Source: Nostoc sp. TCL240-02
GTDB taxonomy: Bacteria > Cyanobacteriota > Cyanobacteriia > Cyanobacteriales > Nostocaceae
Direction of reading: 5' to 3'
NCBI RefSeq assembly: GCF_013343235.1
Contig: NZ_CP040094.1
Coordinates: 3,782,501-3,846,500, forward strand
DNA: 64,000 nucleotides
Part shown: one piece after another, positions 27,625-37,446 of the stretch
How positions within the stretch are numbered: the first letter of the stretch is position 1
Layout of the letters: the number at the start of each line of letters is the position of its first letter
The notes under the pieces: generated by a model
The model's input: only the letters and a program-made list of their open reading frames with translations
Databases searched by the model: none
Told to the model about the DNA's origin: nothing
Position numbers and translations under genes: made by a program

Positions 27625-28400
27625 AACCATTGATTGAACTAAAAGGTGTTTCTAAGTCCTTTGGTAGCCATAAAGTTCTAGATAATGTAGACTTGACCAT
27701 TTACCGGGGAGAAGCACTGGGGATTATTGGGCCATCAGGGACTGGTAAATCAACAATTCTACGGGTGATGGCGGGGTTACTTGCTCCTGATGAAGGAGAA
27801 ATTTATGTGCAAGGAGTGCGGCGGGACGGTTTGATTGAGGATGCTGGACAGCCAGTTGGCATTGGTATGGTGTTTCAACAGGCGGCGCTATTTGATTCGC
27901 TGACAGTGGAGGAGAATGTGGGATTTTTACTTTATCAAAATTCAAAGCTGCCGCGATCGCGCATTCGAGATTTGGTAAAAGAAAAATTGGAAATGGTCGG
28001 TTTGCCATCAATAAGCCACCTTTACCCAGCCGAACTGTCCGGGGGAATGCGAAAACGGGTAAGTTTTGCCCGTGCAATCATGTCTAACCCCGATAATCCC
28101 TCAGAAGGGCCAGAAGTTCTACTATACGATGAACCAACGGCCGGACTCGATCCTATTGCCTCAACTGTAATCGAAGATTTAATCCGCTATTTGCAATGTT
28201 TACATGGTGTTTGTAGTACTTATGCCGTTGTTACCCACCAGGACAGCACTATCCGTCGGACAACTGATAGACTTATATTTCTCTATGAAGGTAGAGTGCA
28301 GTGGCAGGGTACAGTTAGTGAGATATACAACACAGAAAATCCCTTGATCAAACAATTTATGAGTGGAAGCGTGCAAGGGCCGATTCAAGTCGTCGGTTAA
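27618..28400 (+). CDS. MlaF-like ABC transporter ATP-binding protein
   Basis: The 260-residue ATPase shows Walker A GPSGTGKST (38-46), Q-loop (VFQQAALFDSLT), signature LSGGMRKR (140-147), Walker B LLYDEPTAGLDP (Asp171, Glu172) and the H-loop VVTHQD. The sequence around FDSLTVEENVGF and the GGMRKRV signature are typical of MlaF/Mkl/TGD3 ATPases, which power retrograde or inter-membrane lipid transport. An MlaD-like gene follows after 121 bp. The MlaE-type permease is not in this cluster, as is often so in cyanobacteria. The start codon lies in a heptamer repeat. Confidence 0.92.
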   Translation: MTEPLIELKGVSKSFGSHKVLDNVDLTIYRGEALGIIGPSGTGKSTILRVMAGLLAPDEGEIYVQGVRRDGLIEDAGQPVGIGMVFQQAALFDSLTVEENVGFLLYQNSKLPRSRIRDLVKEKLEMVGLPSISHLYPAELSGGMRKRVSFARAIMSNPDNPSEGPEVLLYDEPTAGLDPIASTVIEDLIRYLQCLHGVCSTYAVVTHQDSTIRRTTDRLIFLYEGRVQWQGTVSEIYNTENPLIKQFMSGSVQGPIQVVG

Positions 28401-28500
28401 AAAGTGAAAAGTGAGGAGTAAAAAGTGAGGAGTGAAAAATGAGGAATGAGAGTTAAATTCAATTCATAACTTCTAACTCATAACTCCCAACTCATAACTA
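28401..28500. repeat. Tandem short repeats between mlaF- and mlaD-like genes
   Basis: The spacer is made largely of AAAAGTGAGGAGT-type units (28401-28450) and AACTCATAACTCC-type heptamers (28461-28500). They are of the same general class as the repeats at 15222, 27596 and 38891. No promoter is evident, so read-through from the upstream ATPase gene is likely. Confidence 0.7.
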
Positions 28501-28521
28501 ATTATTGGGTAGAGGAAAAAT

Positions 28522-29961
28522 ATGCGAGGTCTTATGACAAGCCGCTTCGCGTCTGGGCGAACATTTAGAGAAGGCTCTGTGGGGTTGTTGCTCCTGGTAG
28601 GACTAGGAGTATTCGGGTTACTCTTTTTGTGGTTAAATAGATTTACTGCTGCTGGCCGTTCATACAAAATTATTGTGGAATTTGCTAATGCTGGCGGAAT
28701 GCAAAAGGGAGCAATAGTTCGCTATCGAGGTGTTAAAGTAGGAACTATTTCTCAGGTTCTACCAAAAGCTAATGCGATTGATATAGAAATTGAAATTGCC
28801 CAAACTGACTTAATTATCCCCCGGAATGTCGTGGTGGAAGCTAATCAAAGTGGATTAATTAGCGAAAGTATTATTGACATTACACCAAAAACAACTTTAC
28901 CTGCTGGGGTTGTAATTGCTAGACCCCTAGATAAAAGTTGCGATTCCAGTCTGATTGTTTGTAATGGCTCTCGCTTAAAAGGTCAGATTGGCATCAGTGT
29001 TGATGAATTAATTCGCAGTTCAACTGATCTAGCCTCATCATACAATGACCCCAAATTTTATAGAAATGTCAATAGGGTTCTAGAAACTACCACAGGTGCA
29101 GCATCCAGTTTTACTGAGCTAAGTCAGGATTTACAAGGTTTGACTAAAAGCTTGCGACAACAATTAAATACATTTTCAGCCACTGCTAATTCAGTGCAAC
29201 GAGCGACTAACCAACTTAATACATCTGCAAATCAAACAGTAAATAAATTCGGTGCAACTGCAACTCAAGCAAATCGTTTGCTCAACAACCTGGATAATCT
29301 GTTGACAACAAATCGTTCTTCGTTGGTTGGCGCTTTAAATAATATCACCGAAACCAGCAACCAACTACGTGTTACAGTCAGTAGCCTATCACCATCTGTG
29401 AATCGATTGACTAAAGGAGAATTACTCAACAATCTAGAAGCTCTTTCAGCAAATGCAGCGCAAGCCTCAGCTAATTTACGCGATGCTTCTAAAACCTTAA
29501 ACGATCCCAAAAATGCGGTGCTGCTGCAACAAACTTTAGATTCAGCACGAGTCACCTTTGAAAATACCCAAAAAATTACATCTGATTTGGATGAATTGAC
29601 AGGCGATCCTAATTTCCGAAAAAATTTGCGGCAATTAGTGAATGGTTTAAGTGGTTTAGTCTCTTCTACACAAGAGATGCAGCAACAAGTACAAGTTGCT
29701 ACTACTCTAGATTCGGTCAAAGCTGCTGTGAGCAAACCAAATAATCTAATTCCTACCCCAGCACCAACCCAACAAGCAATGTCTAATGACAAGTCGCTAC
29801 CCGTCTATGAAGTTAATCCTTCACCTGCTAATTTTGAAAGTAGTGACATCAACCTTCAACCAACTCCCAATCCGTCTATCCCTAACTCATCCCAAGAAGT
29901 TCTGTTAAAACAGCTGCGGGAGTATGGTAAGCAACGAGAGCAACTGGAGATGGAAAAATAG
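28522..29961 (+). CDS. MlaD/MCE-domain substrate-binding protein
   Basis: The 479-residue protein has a short cytoplasmic N-terminus, one transmembrane helix (about 19-41, VGLLLLVGLGVFGLLFLW) and an MCE/MlaD domain (about 45-150: VEFANAGGMQKGAIVRYRGV, VEANQSGLISESIIDI). A long helical, Asn/Gln/Ser-rich region (170-400) follows, with repeated NQLNTSANQ-like heptads that should form a coiled rod. The C-terminal 70 residues are Pro/Asn-rich and disordered. This matches cyanobacterial/plastid MlaD (TGD2) proteins that bind lipid between membranes and work with the upstream MlaF-type ATPase. Confidence 0.92.
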   Translation: MRGLMTSRFASGRTFREGSVGLLLLVGLGVFGLLFLWLNRFTAAGRSYKIIVEFANAGGMQKGAIVRYRGVKVGTISQVLPKANAIDIEIEIAQTDLIIPRNVVVEANQSGLISESIIDITPKTTLPAGVVIARPLDKSCDSSLIVCNGSRLKGQIGISVDELIRSSTDLASSYNDPKFYRNVNRVLETTTGAASSFTELSQDLQGLTKSLRQQLNTFSATANSVQRATNQLNTSANQTVNKFGATATQANRLLNNLDNLLTTNRSSLVGALNNITETSNQLRVTVSSLSPSVNRLTKGELLNNLEALSANAAQASANLRDASKTLNDPKNAVLLQQTLDSARVTFENTQKITSDLDELTGDPNFRKNLRQLVNGLSGLVSSTQEMQQQVQVATTLDSVKAAVSKPNNLIPTPAPTQQAMSNDKSLPVYEVNPSPANFESSDINLQPTPNPSIPNSSQEVLLKQLREYGKQREQLEMEK

Positions 29962-29974
29962 GCAATAGACATCA

Positions 29975-30050
29975 GTAGCGATCGCTTCGCTAATTGGTTT
30001 TTTTGGTCATGTCAGGGAACTCTATTAATACAATTCAGTAATTCGCGCAG
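29975..30050. repeat. Direct repeat, left copy flanking the nuclease gene
   Basis: This 76-bp sequence starts GTAGCGATCGC and ends CAGTAATTCGCGCAG, with TCAGGGAACTCTATTAATAC in the middle. It recurs in the same orientation at 37272-37343 with few changes. The two copies enclose only the giant nuclease gene and its flanks. Confidence 0.75.
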
Positions 30051-30106
30051 TTTTCCTTCTAACTCCTGCCTTGCTCTCAATTGGTTAACGAATTACTGAC
30101 TTACTA

Positions 30107-30143
30107 CAAAAAATCTGTCCCTCTCCAACTCAGAAAGGGACAG
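30107..30143 (-). terminator. Intrinsic terminator of the giant nuclease gene
   Basis: On the minus strand CTGTCCCT and AGGGACAG form an eight-pair stem followed by ATTTTTTG. It lies about 120 bp beyond the nuclease stop codon. On the plus strand there is no U-tract, so it does not serve the MlaD-like gene. Confidence 0.7.
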
Positions 30144-30265
30144 ACTTAAACTTGAGTATTGCGCTATTAGGTGCGTCAAGGAAGTAACGCATTCGTTTTG
30201 ATCTTGCCTGTCACAGTACCTTAAGCAGAGGCATAACGCACCTTTTTATCTTAGAAAAAGTAGAC

Positions 30266-33200
30266 TTAGACAAACACGAAGCGAGTATCTGTTGCCAAAT
30301 TGCGATTTAATCCGCTTTCCACAACCGCAATTAATTCTAATTGCGTCCCATTATTGGCGAAAATGCCCACAGATGAACTACTAAATCCAGATACTGATGC
30401 TGACCCTAAGAAATAATTGTCAGCAGATCCTTTAAGCTGAATCCGATCGCTTGCTTTGAAGCTAACAATATCGGCGTAGTCACCATTGCCAGATTTGGTA
30501 TAGAAAACTGAACTAGCATCACCCAAAATGTAAGTATCTGCACTTTGAGCGCCGTTGAGTTGGTCAATTTCGTTTGTACCACCTCCCCAACCAATTAGAT
30601 GGTCATTGCCACCACCTCCAGCCAGGATGTCATTGCCAAGTCCACCTAGAAGCGTGTCATTACCTGCTCCACCATTGAGGTTGTCATTACCTACTCCACC
30701 ATCAAGAATGTCATTACCTGCCCCACCAAGAAGTGTATCATTGTCAAGTTCACCTAAAAGTATGTCATCGGCTGCTCCACCATCAAGAATGTCATTACCT
30801 GCCCCACCTAAAAGTGTGTCAATGCCATCGTTCCCCAAAAGGGAATCATTACCGCCCTTGGCATCAATGTAATCATTGCCTGCTGCACCACTGAGTGTCT
30901 CATTGGCATCAGTGCCGATCACGCGATCGTTGCCACCTAGAGCATTGAATACGCTTACACCAACAAGTTGGTCGATAAAGATAATGTCGTTGCCAGATGT
31001 CGCCTTGTTATTGGCAACAGTCAGGTCAAAGGTATCGCTAACACTGCCACCTTTGCCATCAGCAGCGGTAACAGTGACGGCAAAAATACCAGTTTGGGAG
31101 ACATTGCCGAATATCAGACCTGTGTTAGCGATATCAGATCCAGTGGGTAAGCCCGTAGCAGTGTAGGTCAGGGTGTCGCCTCGATCTATATCAGTAAATT
31201 TGTCACCGACGTTGAAAGAGAAAAGCTTGCCTGTAGAGATGATTCTGTCTTCAAGAGGTTGCACTACCGTCGGAGCATCGTTGACACCAGTGACGCTGAC
31301 ATTAATGATCGTTGTAGATTGTAAACCTTTACTGTCTGCGATCGCATAGCTAAAACTATCAGTTGCAGTCTGCCCTTGGGGTAGAGAGTTAAAACTGGAG
31401 GCTGTGTAAGTCAAGTTTTGTGTGGTTGGGTTAAAGGTGACTGTACCTTTTATGCCTGTTGTGTTAACAGCAATGATGTTTTTAGTGTCTCCGGCATCAG
31501 GGTCAGTATCGTTACTTAGTAAAATACTACGGAGATTAACTGTAGTTGCGTCTTCGGCAACGTTGATTGTATCAACTACGGCTGTAGGTGCTTCGTTGAC
31601 ATCATTAACTTGGATAGTCAACGCCTTGTCAAGGGAAAGTCCACCATTATCGGTGCTGCGTACCCGAATGCTGTAAGCAGATTTGGTTTCAAAGTCTGGG
31701 GAGGCGTTGATTTTTAAGGTGTTGTCTGCGATCGCAAAGGTAGTGTTATCAGTATCACCTGTTCCAGCAACTAAGCTGTAAGTGAAAGTGTTGCCTGTGT
31801 CTGGGTCAGTAGTGCTAAATGTACCCACTACGCTATTAGCGGCCACATTTTCATTGGTGCTGCTAGGACTTAAAGTCAAATTGGTGGGAGCGTTGTTGGC
31901 ACTAACAAGATTTAGCCCTACCAGTACAGGGTCGTGGTCAGAGGCACGGAATTGGTCAGCATTATATAAACTGCTGATTTGACCTGCTGATTTGAAGTTA
32001 GTGTTGTAATCCAGCACACTGGGTTCATCAGAATTGATGTGCCATTTTTCTGCACCACTTACCTGTGCAGCTAAACTGCCAGTGGCTAGGGCATGATCCA
32101 GGGAACCTACCTGTCCGTCGAAAACATAGGAGTAGGAAGTGTCAGGGAGTAAGTTATTATACCCTGCACCTGCAAGGGTTGTTAGCGGATCTTCCTTCGC
32201 ATAGGAGTTGAGATCGCCGACAACTAGGTAGTCTGTATCATTAGTTCCGGTGGGTTTGGTCGCCAGCCATGCTGCCAAATCTTGAGCTTGACGAGTCCGT
32301 GTTCCATTAGAGAAACCTTGACCATCCCCAGCATCAGCATCACCAACACCCCCTGAACTTGAACCCTTGGATTTGAAGTGATTGACAACTACTGTAAATT
32401 GTTCGCCATTTGAATTTTGTCCGAAGGTCTGCGCGAGGGGTTGTCGTCCCACCAAGTTAAAAGCTGCACTGGTGGTTAGGGTTGCTGCTGCACCTACTGG
32501 GGTAACTTTGCCAGATTTGTAGATTAATCCAACTGTGATTTCGTCAGTTGCCAAACTGGTTCCAGGATTGATAAAGCTGTAAGTCCCAGCACCAGCAACT
32601 GCATTTAATCCGTTGACTAAATCTTGAATAGCACTGGTAGAACCATAACCGTCGTTCTCTATCTCCTCTAGCCCGACAATATCTACTCCTGATGTGACAA
32701 TGGCTTGGATAATCTTGTCGCGCTGACGGTTTAACTCAGTCAGGTTCTCAGCCCCGCGTGATGTGGGGAAGCCGCCACCTGTGCCATTACCGTTAAAGAA
32801 GTTGAGAACGTTGAAACTGGCAACCTTTAGGGTACCACCGACATTTGGAGGGGTGACGGGACGGGGATTAGTGGGGGTAAAGTTAACTCCAGTTGTGGTT
32901 TGGATGCGATAGCCTTCAAAGCGATCGTCTAAAATACCAGTAATGCTGGCAACGGTATCACCACCGCGCAGGGTATTAGACGCACTCAGAGGATTACCGC
33001 CACGACCAAAGAGGATGGGGTCAGGGTTTTGAGTACTGCTACCGTCATCCAAATAAATTCTCCGCTTGGCAATGTCAGCTAGATAAGCAGAGTTTCCACT
33101 GACGCTAGGAGCATTAAATTGAGTGTATTGGTCAAGTCTGGCATCTGTACCGGGTTGGTTGCTGGAGCCTGTAGCTGAGAGGAGAACCTCTCCAAAACGA

Positions 33201-36200
33201 CCTAATTGGAAATACTCAGTCACAGTGAGGTTGCCACTGCCAGCACTGAGATTGACTAACATCCCTTCGTAGCGTTCCAAGTCGCTGACGTTGGTGACTG
33301 GTAACTGGACGTTAATTGCTGTGGGTAGGGTGCTTGCTCCTTGATTGATAACAGTTCCAGAAGTGATATCCAGTTCAGTCAGACTGCTGGTGTTTCCACC
33401 GCTAGTAGTAGTGAATTCTTTAGCGATTCCAGTGATACGGACTTTATCACCGATGTTGCCAGTAAATTTGCCATTTGGGTCGTAAACAAAGATGGCTTCT
33501 GAGGTTGCAGCATTGTTATCAGCATCGGCATCTTCTTCTTGAACGTAGAAACCGTTAAGTTTGGTAGAACCGAGGAATGCACGGGTAACAATACCTTCAA
33601 TGGTTTGAGTTCCTGTTAAAGCTGCCGTTGAGCCGCTACCTTGAATGTCGTGAATCAGAGTCGGAGCGACATCGTTATCAGCGATCGCCACTGTTGCAGT
33701 AGCATTACCCAGAGTATAGTCTGTGGTGGTATTCAGAGTCAAAGTGACAGTTTCAGTTCCTTCAACTGTCAGATCGTCTACAGGTGTAATGGTGATATCG
33801 ACAAAGGATTGTCCGGCAGCGATGGTTGCTGTGCCTGTTAGGGTTGGTGTGTAATCTGCGCTTGTGGCTTGTCCAGTACCCGTGGCAACATTGTAATTTA
33901 CCGTTAGGGCATTGGTGGTACTGCCTGTGCGAGAGATGCGGAAGATGCCAGGATCACTGCCAGCTTCGGCAGCGTTGGCATCTTGGGCGGTGATCGCAAT
34001 TGTAGGTAGAGACGAAACAATAGTCCCTGGAGAACCGATTTCCGTGCTTGAATTTACAGCGACGAATGCACCATTGACTCCCACAGCGCTCAGTGTTGCG
34101 ATCGTGGCATTGTTTAACAAGGCGGCATTATCGAAGGTGGCAAATGGGGCTGCGGCTGGAGATGCTCCGAAGACGACATTAGCCTGTAAAGCACCAGTGG
34201 AATTATAGATATTTACAGCATCACCACCCGCACCCAAGCCCACGCCCGCACCAGAGTAGTTGCCGATTTTCAAGCCGGCTGGTGGGTTTGCGCCGAACCA
34301 GTTGGATAGGAAAGTCGGATTGACGGTAGCTCCTTCGATGAAGATTACCGATTCACCTGCGCCAATGCTGGTGATGCCGTTCAAGGCGACAGATGCAGCA
34401 AAGCTATTCGAGTTGTCATCAATTTTCCAGCCTGTGATATCTACGGCGCTCAAACCCTTGTTGGTAAGCTCAAACCAGTCTGCGGCGACGGGCGAATTGC
34501 CACTGCTCCAAGGAGCTACTTCAGTGATGAAGATACTGCTGGTGGTGGGATTCTCATTGACATCGGTGACTGATAAGGTAAATGCCGTAGTTGCGTCTGG
34601 GTTATTGCCAACGGTGGTGTCATTTACATTGACGCTGACGTTGTAGTTGGTCTTAGTTTCAAAATCTAGGGTGGTTCCCGCTTTCAGGAACAAAGCATTG
34701 TCCGTAATCTCAAAGGAGTTGGCATCTGCACCAGTCAAACTGAGGGTATTTGTTCCCAAAGCGTCATCACTGACGATAATGTTGGCGACTTTAAAGGGAG
34801 TTGCAGTACTGGTGCTTTCCGACAAGCTGGTGACGGTATTCGCAAGGCTGACGGCTACAGGGGCTTGATTAGTATATGTAAATGAGGACGGTGCATAGAC
34901 CCAAAGTTGGGGGTGATCGATATCACCTCCGCCATTCTCGTTAGTGACATAAATCAATCCATTCTTGTCCACCGTGATTCCTTCATTCCCCTGATCCGCA
35001 ACGGACAAAGGATTACCTGCATCGGAGACGATGGTTAATGAGCTAGAGATATTTCCAGTGCGATCGATGTTGACGATCTTGCCCGATTCTTGGCTTAAAA
35101 TCAGCAGGTGGCTGGAGTCAGGTTGCCCGTTCAAGGCTGATACATTCGACAATGCGAAAACATCCGCGAAGTCCGCAAGCCCAGCCAATGCTGGATCGAA
35201 AAGGTTGGTAGAGTTGACTGTGGTGGGCGAACCGTTACTTGCAGTTCCCGCCGCAAAATCGATGTTTGTTTGAAAAATTCCTTCGGGTGTAATCTCCTTA
35301 ACTGCGATGAAGCCACCAGTCTGTGGGTCATAGGAGATACCTTCAATCCCAATATTTCCAACCGTCGTACCAAGTTTTACGGTTTGTACGTTGCTTCTGG
35401 TAAGGGTGGTTCCTGGGGCATAAGTAAACAAATTAGCCTGTCTGTCTCGCTCTTCGATCAAGACAAACTTGCCATCACCAACATAGGTAAGCCCTTCTGT
35501 ATCGTAAAATTCCGTTCCTTGGGGACTGCTGCCAGAAGCTAGCGTCATTGAGTCGATTAATTGTCCCGTCTTCGATACTTGCACGATCGCTCTGCCGCCA
35601 TCACCAACAACGAACAGCGTGTCAGTATCCTTGTTATAGGTAACTGCCGAGACTTCTTGAGCTAGTAAGCTGTTAGTTGGCGGAGTGGTTCGCGTCGGTT
35701 CGGGTAGGTCGTAACGTCCGATGCGGACGTAGGTGGAGAGATCGATGGAACTTACCGCCGTATCGTTATCAGCGATCACTACTGTTGCAGTAGTAGCAGT
35801 ACCCAGAGTATAGTTGGCGGTGCTATTCAAAGTCAGAGTGACAGTTTCAGTTCCTTCAACTGTCGTATCATCAACGGGTGTAATGGTAACATCGACAAAG
35901 GATTGTCCGGCAGCAATGGTTGCTGTGCCTGTTAAGGTTGGTGTGTAATCTGCGCTTGTGGCTTGTCCAGCACCCGTTGCAACATTGTAATTTACCGTCA
36001 AGGCATCGGTAGTACTACCTGTGCGAGAGATACGAAAGATACCAGGGTCAGTGCCAGCTTCGGCGGCGTTGGCATCTTGGGCTGCGATCGTCACAGTGGG
36101 GATTGATGCAGCGATCGTAAAATTTGTGGTATTTGGAGCAGTTGTAGTATAGTTACCATCAGTTTGATCAACCGTCCAGTTGTTAACATTAAAGACTGAA

Positions 36201-36721
36201 GATTTATAGTTTGCAAAGCTAGATTGTCCAGTTCTAGAGCCACTATATTCGCCATAGTCAGCACTAGTTCTTAATACTATTGCGTTAACTCCAACCGTTA
36301 ATCCTGCATTTGCAATTGTATCACCAGGCGTTACAACATCTCCTGATGATACCGCAGTTAAAATCGTAGTTGGAGCAGCTGCGCTAGAGCCAAGAAAAGC
36401 GTAGATAACGTCACCACTTGTAGAAAGACCGTAGTTACTGCTACCTGATACCGTAGCACGAGAGAGAGTTCCAACTGATGCAGCAAGGGTGGCAACATCA
36501 ACTCCAGTAAAGCGAATTACTGTACCAGCATTTATCGTACTAGATCCTGATGTCCATTGAAAATAAGACTCACCAGTATTAAAAGCTGTCGTGCTAGTAG
36601 CTTCGTTATCAGTGAAATAAATCGTCGTGTTCGGGTCTATATCTACAAATGTAACAATAGACCAGCCATCTTCATCGGCATTGAAGGATATAAAAGCAAT
36701 ATCCCCTTGTGTTAAAGCCAT
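30266..36721 (-). CDS. Giant multidomain extracellular nuclease with RTX repeats
   Basis: The 2151-residue protein appears to be built, in order, from: a lamin-tail/TIR-like N-terminal beta domain (1-200); a Calx-beta domain (210-320); an SdiA-regulated/esterase-like beta-propeller domain (about 328-618, [20 protein letters not shown]); a cadherin-like domain (625-725); a lamin-tail domain (728-900, [13 protein letters not shown]); a second Calx-beta (911-1021); an OB-fold region (1024-1280); an endonuclease/exonuclease/phosphatase domain (1296-1600, [44 protein letters not shown]); cadherin and Ig-like domains (1607-1908); and RTX calcium-binding nonapeptides (1930-2052, [11 protein letters not shown]). 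The catalytic His/Asp/Asn set of ExeM/NucH-type DNases is visible. No signal peptide is present; C-terminal RTX repeats imply type I secretion. A role in extracellular DNA/phosphate scavenging is inferred. Confidence 0.92.
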   Translation of the reverse strand: MALTQGDIAFISFNADEDGWSIVTFVDIDPNTTIYFTDNEATSTTAFNTGESYFQWTSGSSTINAGTVIRFTGVDVATLAASVGTLSRATVSGSSNYGLSTSGDVIYAFLGSSAAAPTTILTAVSSGDVVTPGDTIANAGLTVGVNAIVLRTSADYGEYSGSRTGQSSFANYKSSVFNVNNWTVDQTDGNYTTTAPNTTNFTIAASIPTVTIAAQDANAAEAGTDPGIFRISRTGSTTDALTVNYNVATGAGQATSADYTPTLTGTATIAAGQSFVDVTITPVDDTTVEGTETVTLTLNSTANYTLGTATTATVVIADNDTAVSSIDLSTYVRIGRYDLPEPTRTTPPTNSLLAQEVSAVTYNKDTDTLFVVGDGGRAIVQVSKTGQLIDSMTLASGSSPQGTEFYDTEGLTYVGDGKFVLIEERDRQANLFTYAPGTTLTRSNVQTVKLGTTVGNIGIEGISYDPQTGGFIAVKEITPEGIFQTNIDFAAGTASNGSPTTVNSTNLFDPALAGLADFADVFALSNVSALNGQPDSSHLLILSQESGKIVNIDRTGNISSSLTIVSDAGNPLSVADQGNEGITVDKNGLIYVTNENGGGDIDHPQLWVYAPSSFTYTNQAPVAVSLANTVTSLSESTSTATPFKVANIIVSDDALGTNTLSLTGADANSFEITDNALFLKAGTTLDFETKTNYNVSVNVNDTTVGNNPDATTAFTLSVTDVNENPTTSSIFITEVAPWSSGNSPVAADWFELTNKGLSAVDITGWKIDDNSNSFAASVALNGITSIGAGESVIFIEGATVNPTFLSNWFGANPPAGLKIGNYSGAGVGLGAGGDAVNIYNSTGALQANVVFGASPAAAPFATFDNAALLNNATIATLSAVGVNGAFVAVNSSTEIGSPGTIVSSLPTIAITAQDANAAEAGSDPGIFRISRTGSTTNALTVNYNVATGTGQATSADYTPTLTGTATIAAGQSFVDITITPVDDLTVEGTETVTLTLNTTTDYTLGNATATVAIADNDVAPTLIHDIQGSGSTAALTGTQTIEGIVTRAFLGSTKLNGFYVQEEDADADNNAATSEAIFVYDPNGKFTGNIGDKVRITGIAKEFTTTSGGNTSSLTELDITSGTVINQGASTLPTAINVQLPVTNVSDLERYEGMLVNLSAGSGNLTVTEYFQLGRFGEVLLSATGSSNQPGTDARLDQYTQFNAPSVSGNSAYLADIAKRRIYLDDGSSTQNPDPILFGRGGNPLSASNTLRGGDTVASITGILDDRFEGYRIQTTTGVNFTPTNPRPVTPPNVGGTLKVASFNVLNFFNGNGTGGGFPTSRGAENLTELNRQRDKIIQAIVTSGVDIVGLEEIENDGYGSTSAIQDLVNGLNAVAGAGTYSFINPGTSLATDEITVGLIYKSGKVTPVGAAATLTTSAAFNLVGRQPLAQTFGQNSNGEQFTVVVNHFKSKGSSSGGVGDADAGDGQGFSNGTRTRQAQDLAAWLATKPTGTNDTDYLVVGDLNSYAKEDPLTTLAGAGYNNLLPDTSYSYVFDGQVGSLDHALATGSLAAQVSGAEKWHINSDEPSVLDYNTNFKSAGQISSLYNADQFRASDHDPVLVGLNLVSANNAPTNLTLSPSSTNENVAANSVVGTFSTTDPDTGNTFTYSLVAGTGDTDNTTFAIADNTLKINASPDFETKSAYSIRVRSTDNGGLSLDKALTIQVNDVNEAPTAVVDTINVAEDATTVNLRSILLSNDTDPDAGDTKNIIAVNTTGIKGTVTFNPTTQNLTYTASSFNSLPQGQTATDSFSYAIADSKGLQSTTIINVSVTGVNDAPTVVQPLEDRIISTGKLFSFNVGDKFTDIDRGDTLTYTATGLPTGSDIANTGLIFGNVSQTGIFAVTVTAADGKGGSVSDTFDLTVANNKATSGNDIIFIDQLVGVSVFNALGGNDRVIGTDANETLSGAAGNDYIDAKGGNDSLLGNDGIDTLLGGAGNDILDGGAADDILLGELDNDTLLGGAGNDILDGGVGNDNLNGGAGNDTLLGGLGNDILAGGGGNDHLIGWGGGTNEIDQLNGAQSADTYILGDASSVFYTKSGNGDYADIVSFKASDRIQLKGSADNYFLGSASVSGFSSSSVGIFANNGTQLELIAVVESGLNRNLATDTRFVFV

Positions 36722-36789
36722 AGAATTATTAACCTCTTTAATTTGTTTCAGATTCTCAAAAAATCAACCAAATGATCCGAAGCGATGTA

Positions 36790-36933
36790 TTAAGTGCGAT
36801 CGCTCTTGGGATTTATCCAAAGTTGTCCGCACTTCATAAACAGTCCTAAAGCGATCGCTACACCCACCAGAGCGATTACACTGATTTGTGGGGCGATCGC
36901 TTCCCATAGACACAAAAGGATAGATGCAAAAAC
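36790..36933 (-). pseudogene. Possible fragment of a membrane protein gene
   Basis: Between stops, the minus strand reads 47 codons containing VFASILLCLWEAIAPQISVI and then ALVGVAIALGLFMKCGQLWI, a plausible membrane helix pair, ending NPKSDRT. No start codon opens the frame. It may be the end of a decayed membrane protein, or chance hydrophobic text containing HIP1 sites. I cannot name a family. Confidence 0.25.
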
Positions 36934-37271
36934 TTACTTCAGCGTTTGGGCGAACATAAGACAAGATCATCATGAAAGACCGAAGTAAATAGCAAAAAAT
37001 AGCTACATACTTTATTAGTATTAATTCGTACTTATCAACTTCAACCTATCCCGGTAAGTTTAAGGAACAGCTAGCAAAAGGTTAAAAAAACAAATATTTG
37101 GCATGGAGTTAGGCTCAAATGTAGACTCAGCTAATTGAAAAGTCAGCAGATGAGAGGCAATCCAATACTGCTCGGATAAATACTTTCCATCTCTGTTGTG
37201 GGAATCCGTTTTGGGAAAAAGGGAAAGGAATGACTTTAAACCCTTCCACTTGAACAGAGAAGTGTTACGAG

Positions 37272-37343
37272 GTAGCGATCGCCACTTGTTATTTTTTGGT
37301 CAACTCAGGGAACTCTATTAATACGGTTCAGTAATTCGCGCAG
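37272..37343. repeat. Direct repeat, right copy flanking the nuclease gene
   Basis: This is the counterpart of 29975-30050. It shares GTAGCGATCGC, the central CAGGGAACTCTATTAATAC and the end TTCAGTAATTCGCGCAG. The distance between copies is about 7.3 kb. Confidence 0.75.
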
Positions 37344-37446
37344 CGTTGGCCAGAGAAAGGCCTCCCGTAAGTTAAGCAACTGGTATTTGTTGTGGGTTTA
37401 GTTGAACTGTGTTGTAAGCATAACTTTGAGTTTTGAGGAGCGGCTG

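Larger units (their letters stand above)
29962..30265. other. Convergent intergenic region after mlaD-like gene
   Basis: This 304-bp gap holds a direct repeat copy (29975-30050) and the terminator of the nuclease gene (30107-30143), both listed separately. No other gene is visible. Confidence 0.6.
36722..37446. other. Intergenic region upstream of nuclease and Tudor-knot genes
   Basis: This 725-bp divergent region is rich in GCGATCGC sites. It carries a short membrane-protein-like fragment (36790-36933) and the right direct-repeat copy (37272-37343). The centre (36940-37260) shows nothing I can name. Confidence 0.5.

Noticed and set aside
30555..34868. Several plus-strand frames rich in Ser, Pro and Leu opposite the nuclease gene
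   Set aside because: They mirror the repetitive Asp/Gly/Asn codons of the minus-strand protein and have no independent features.
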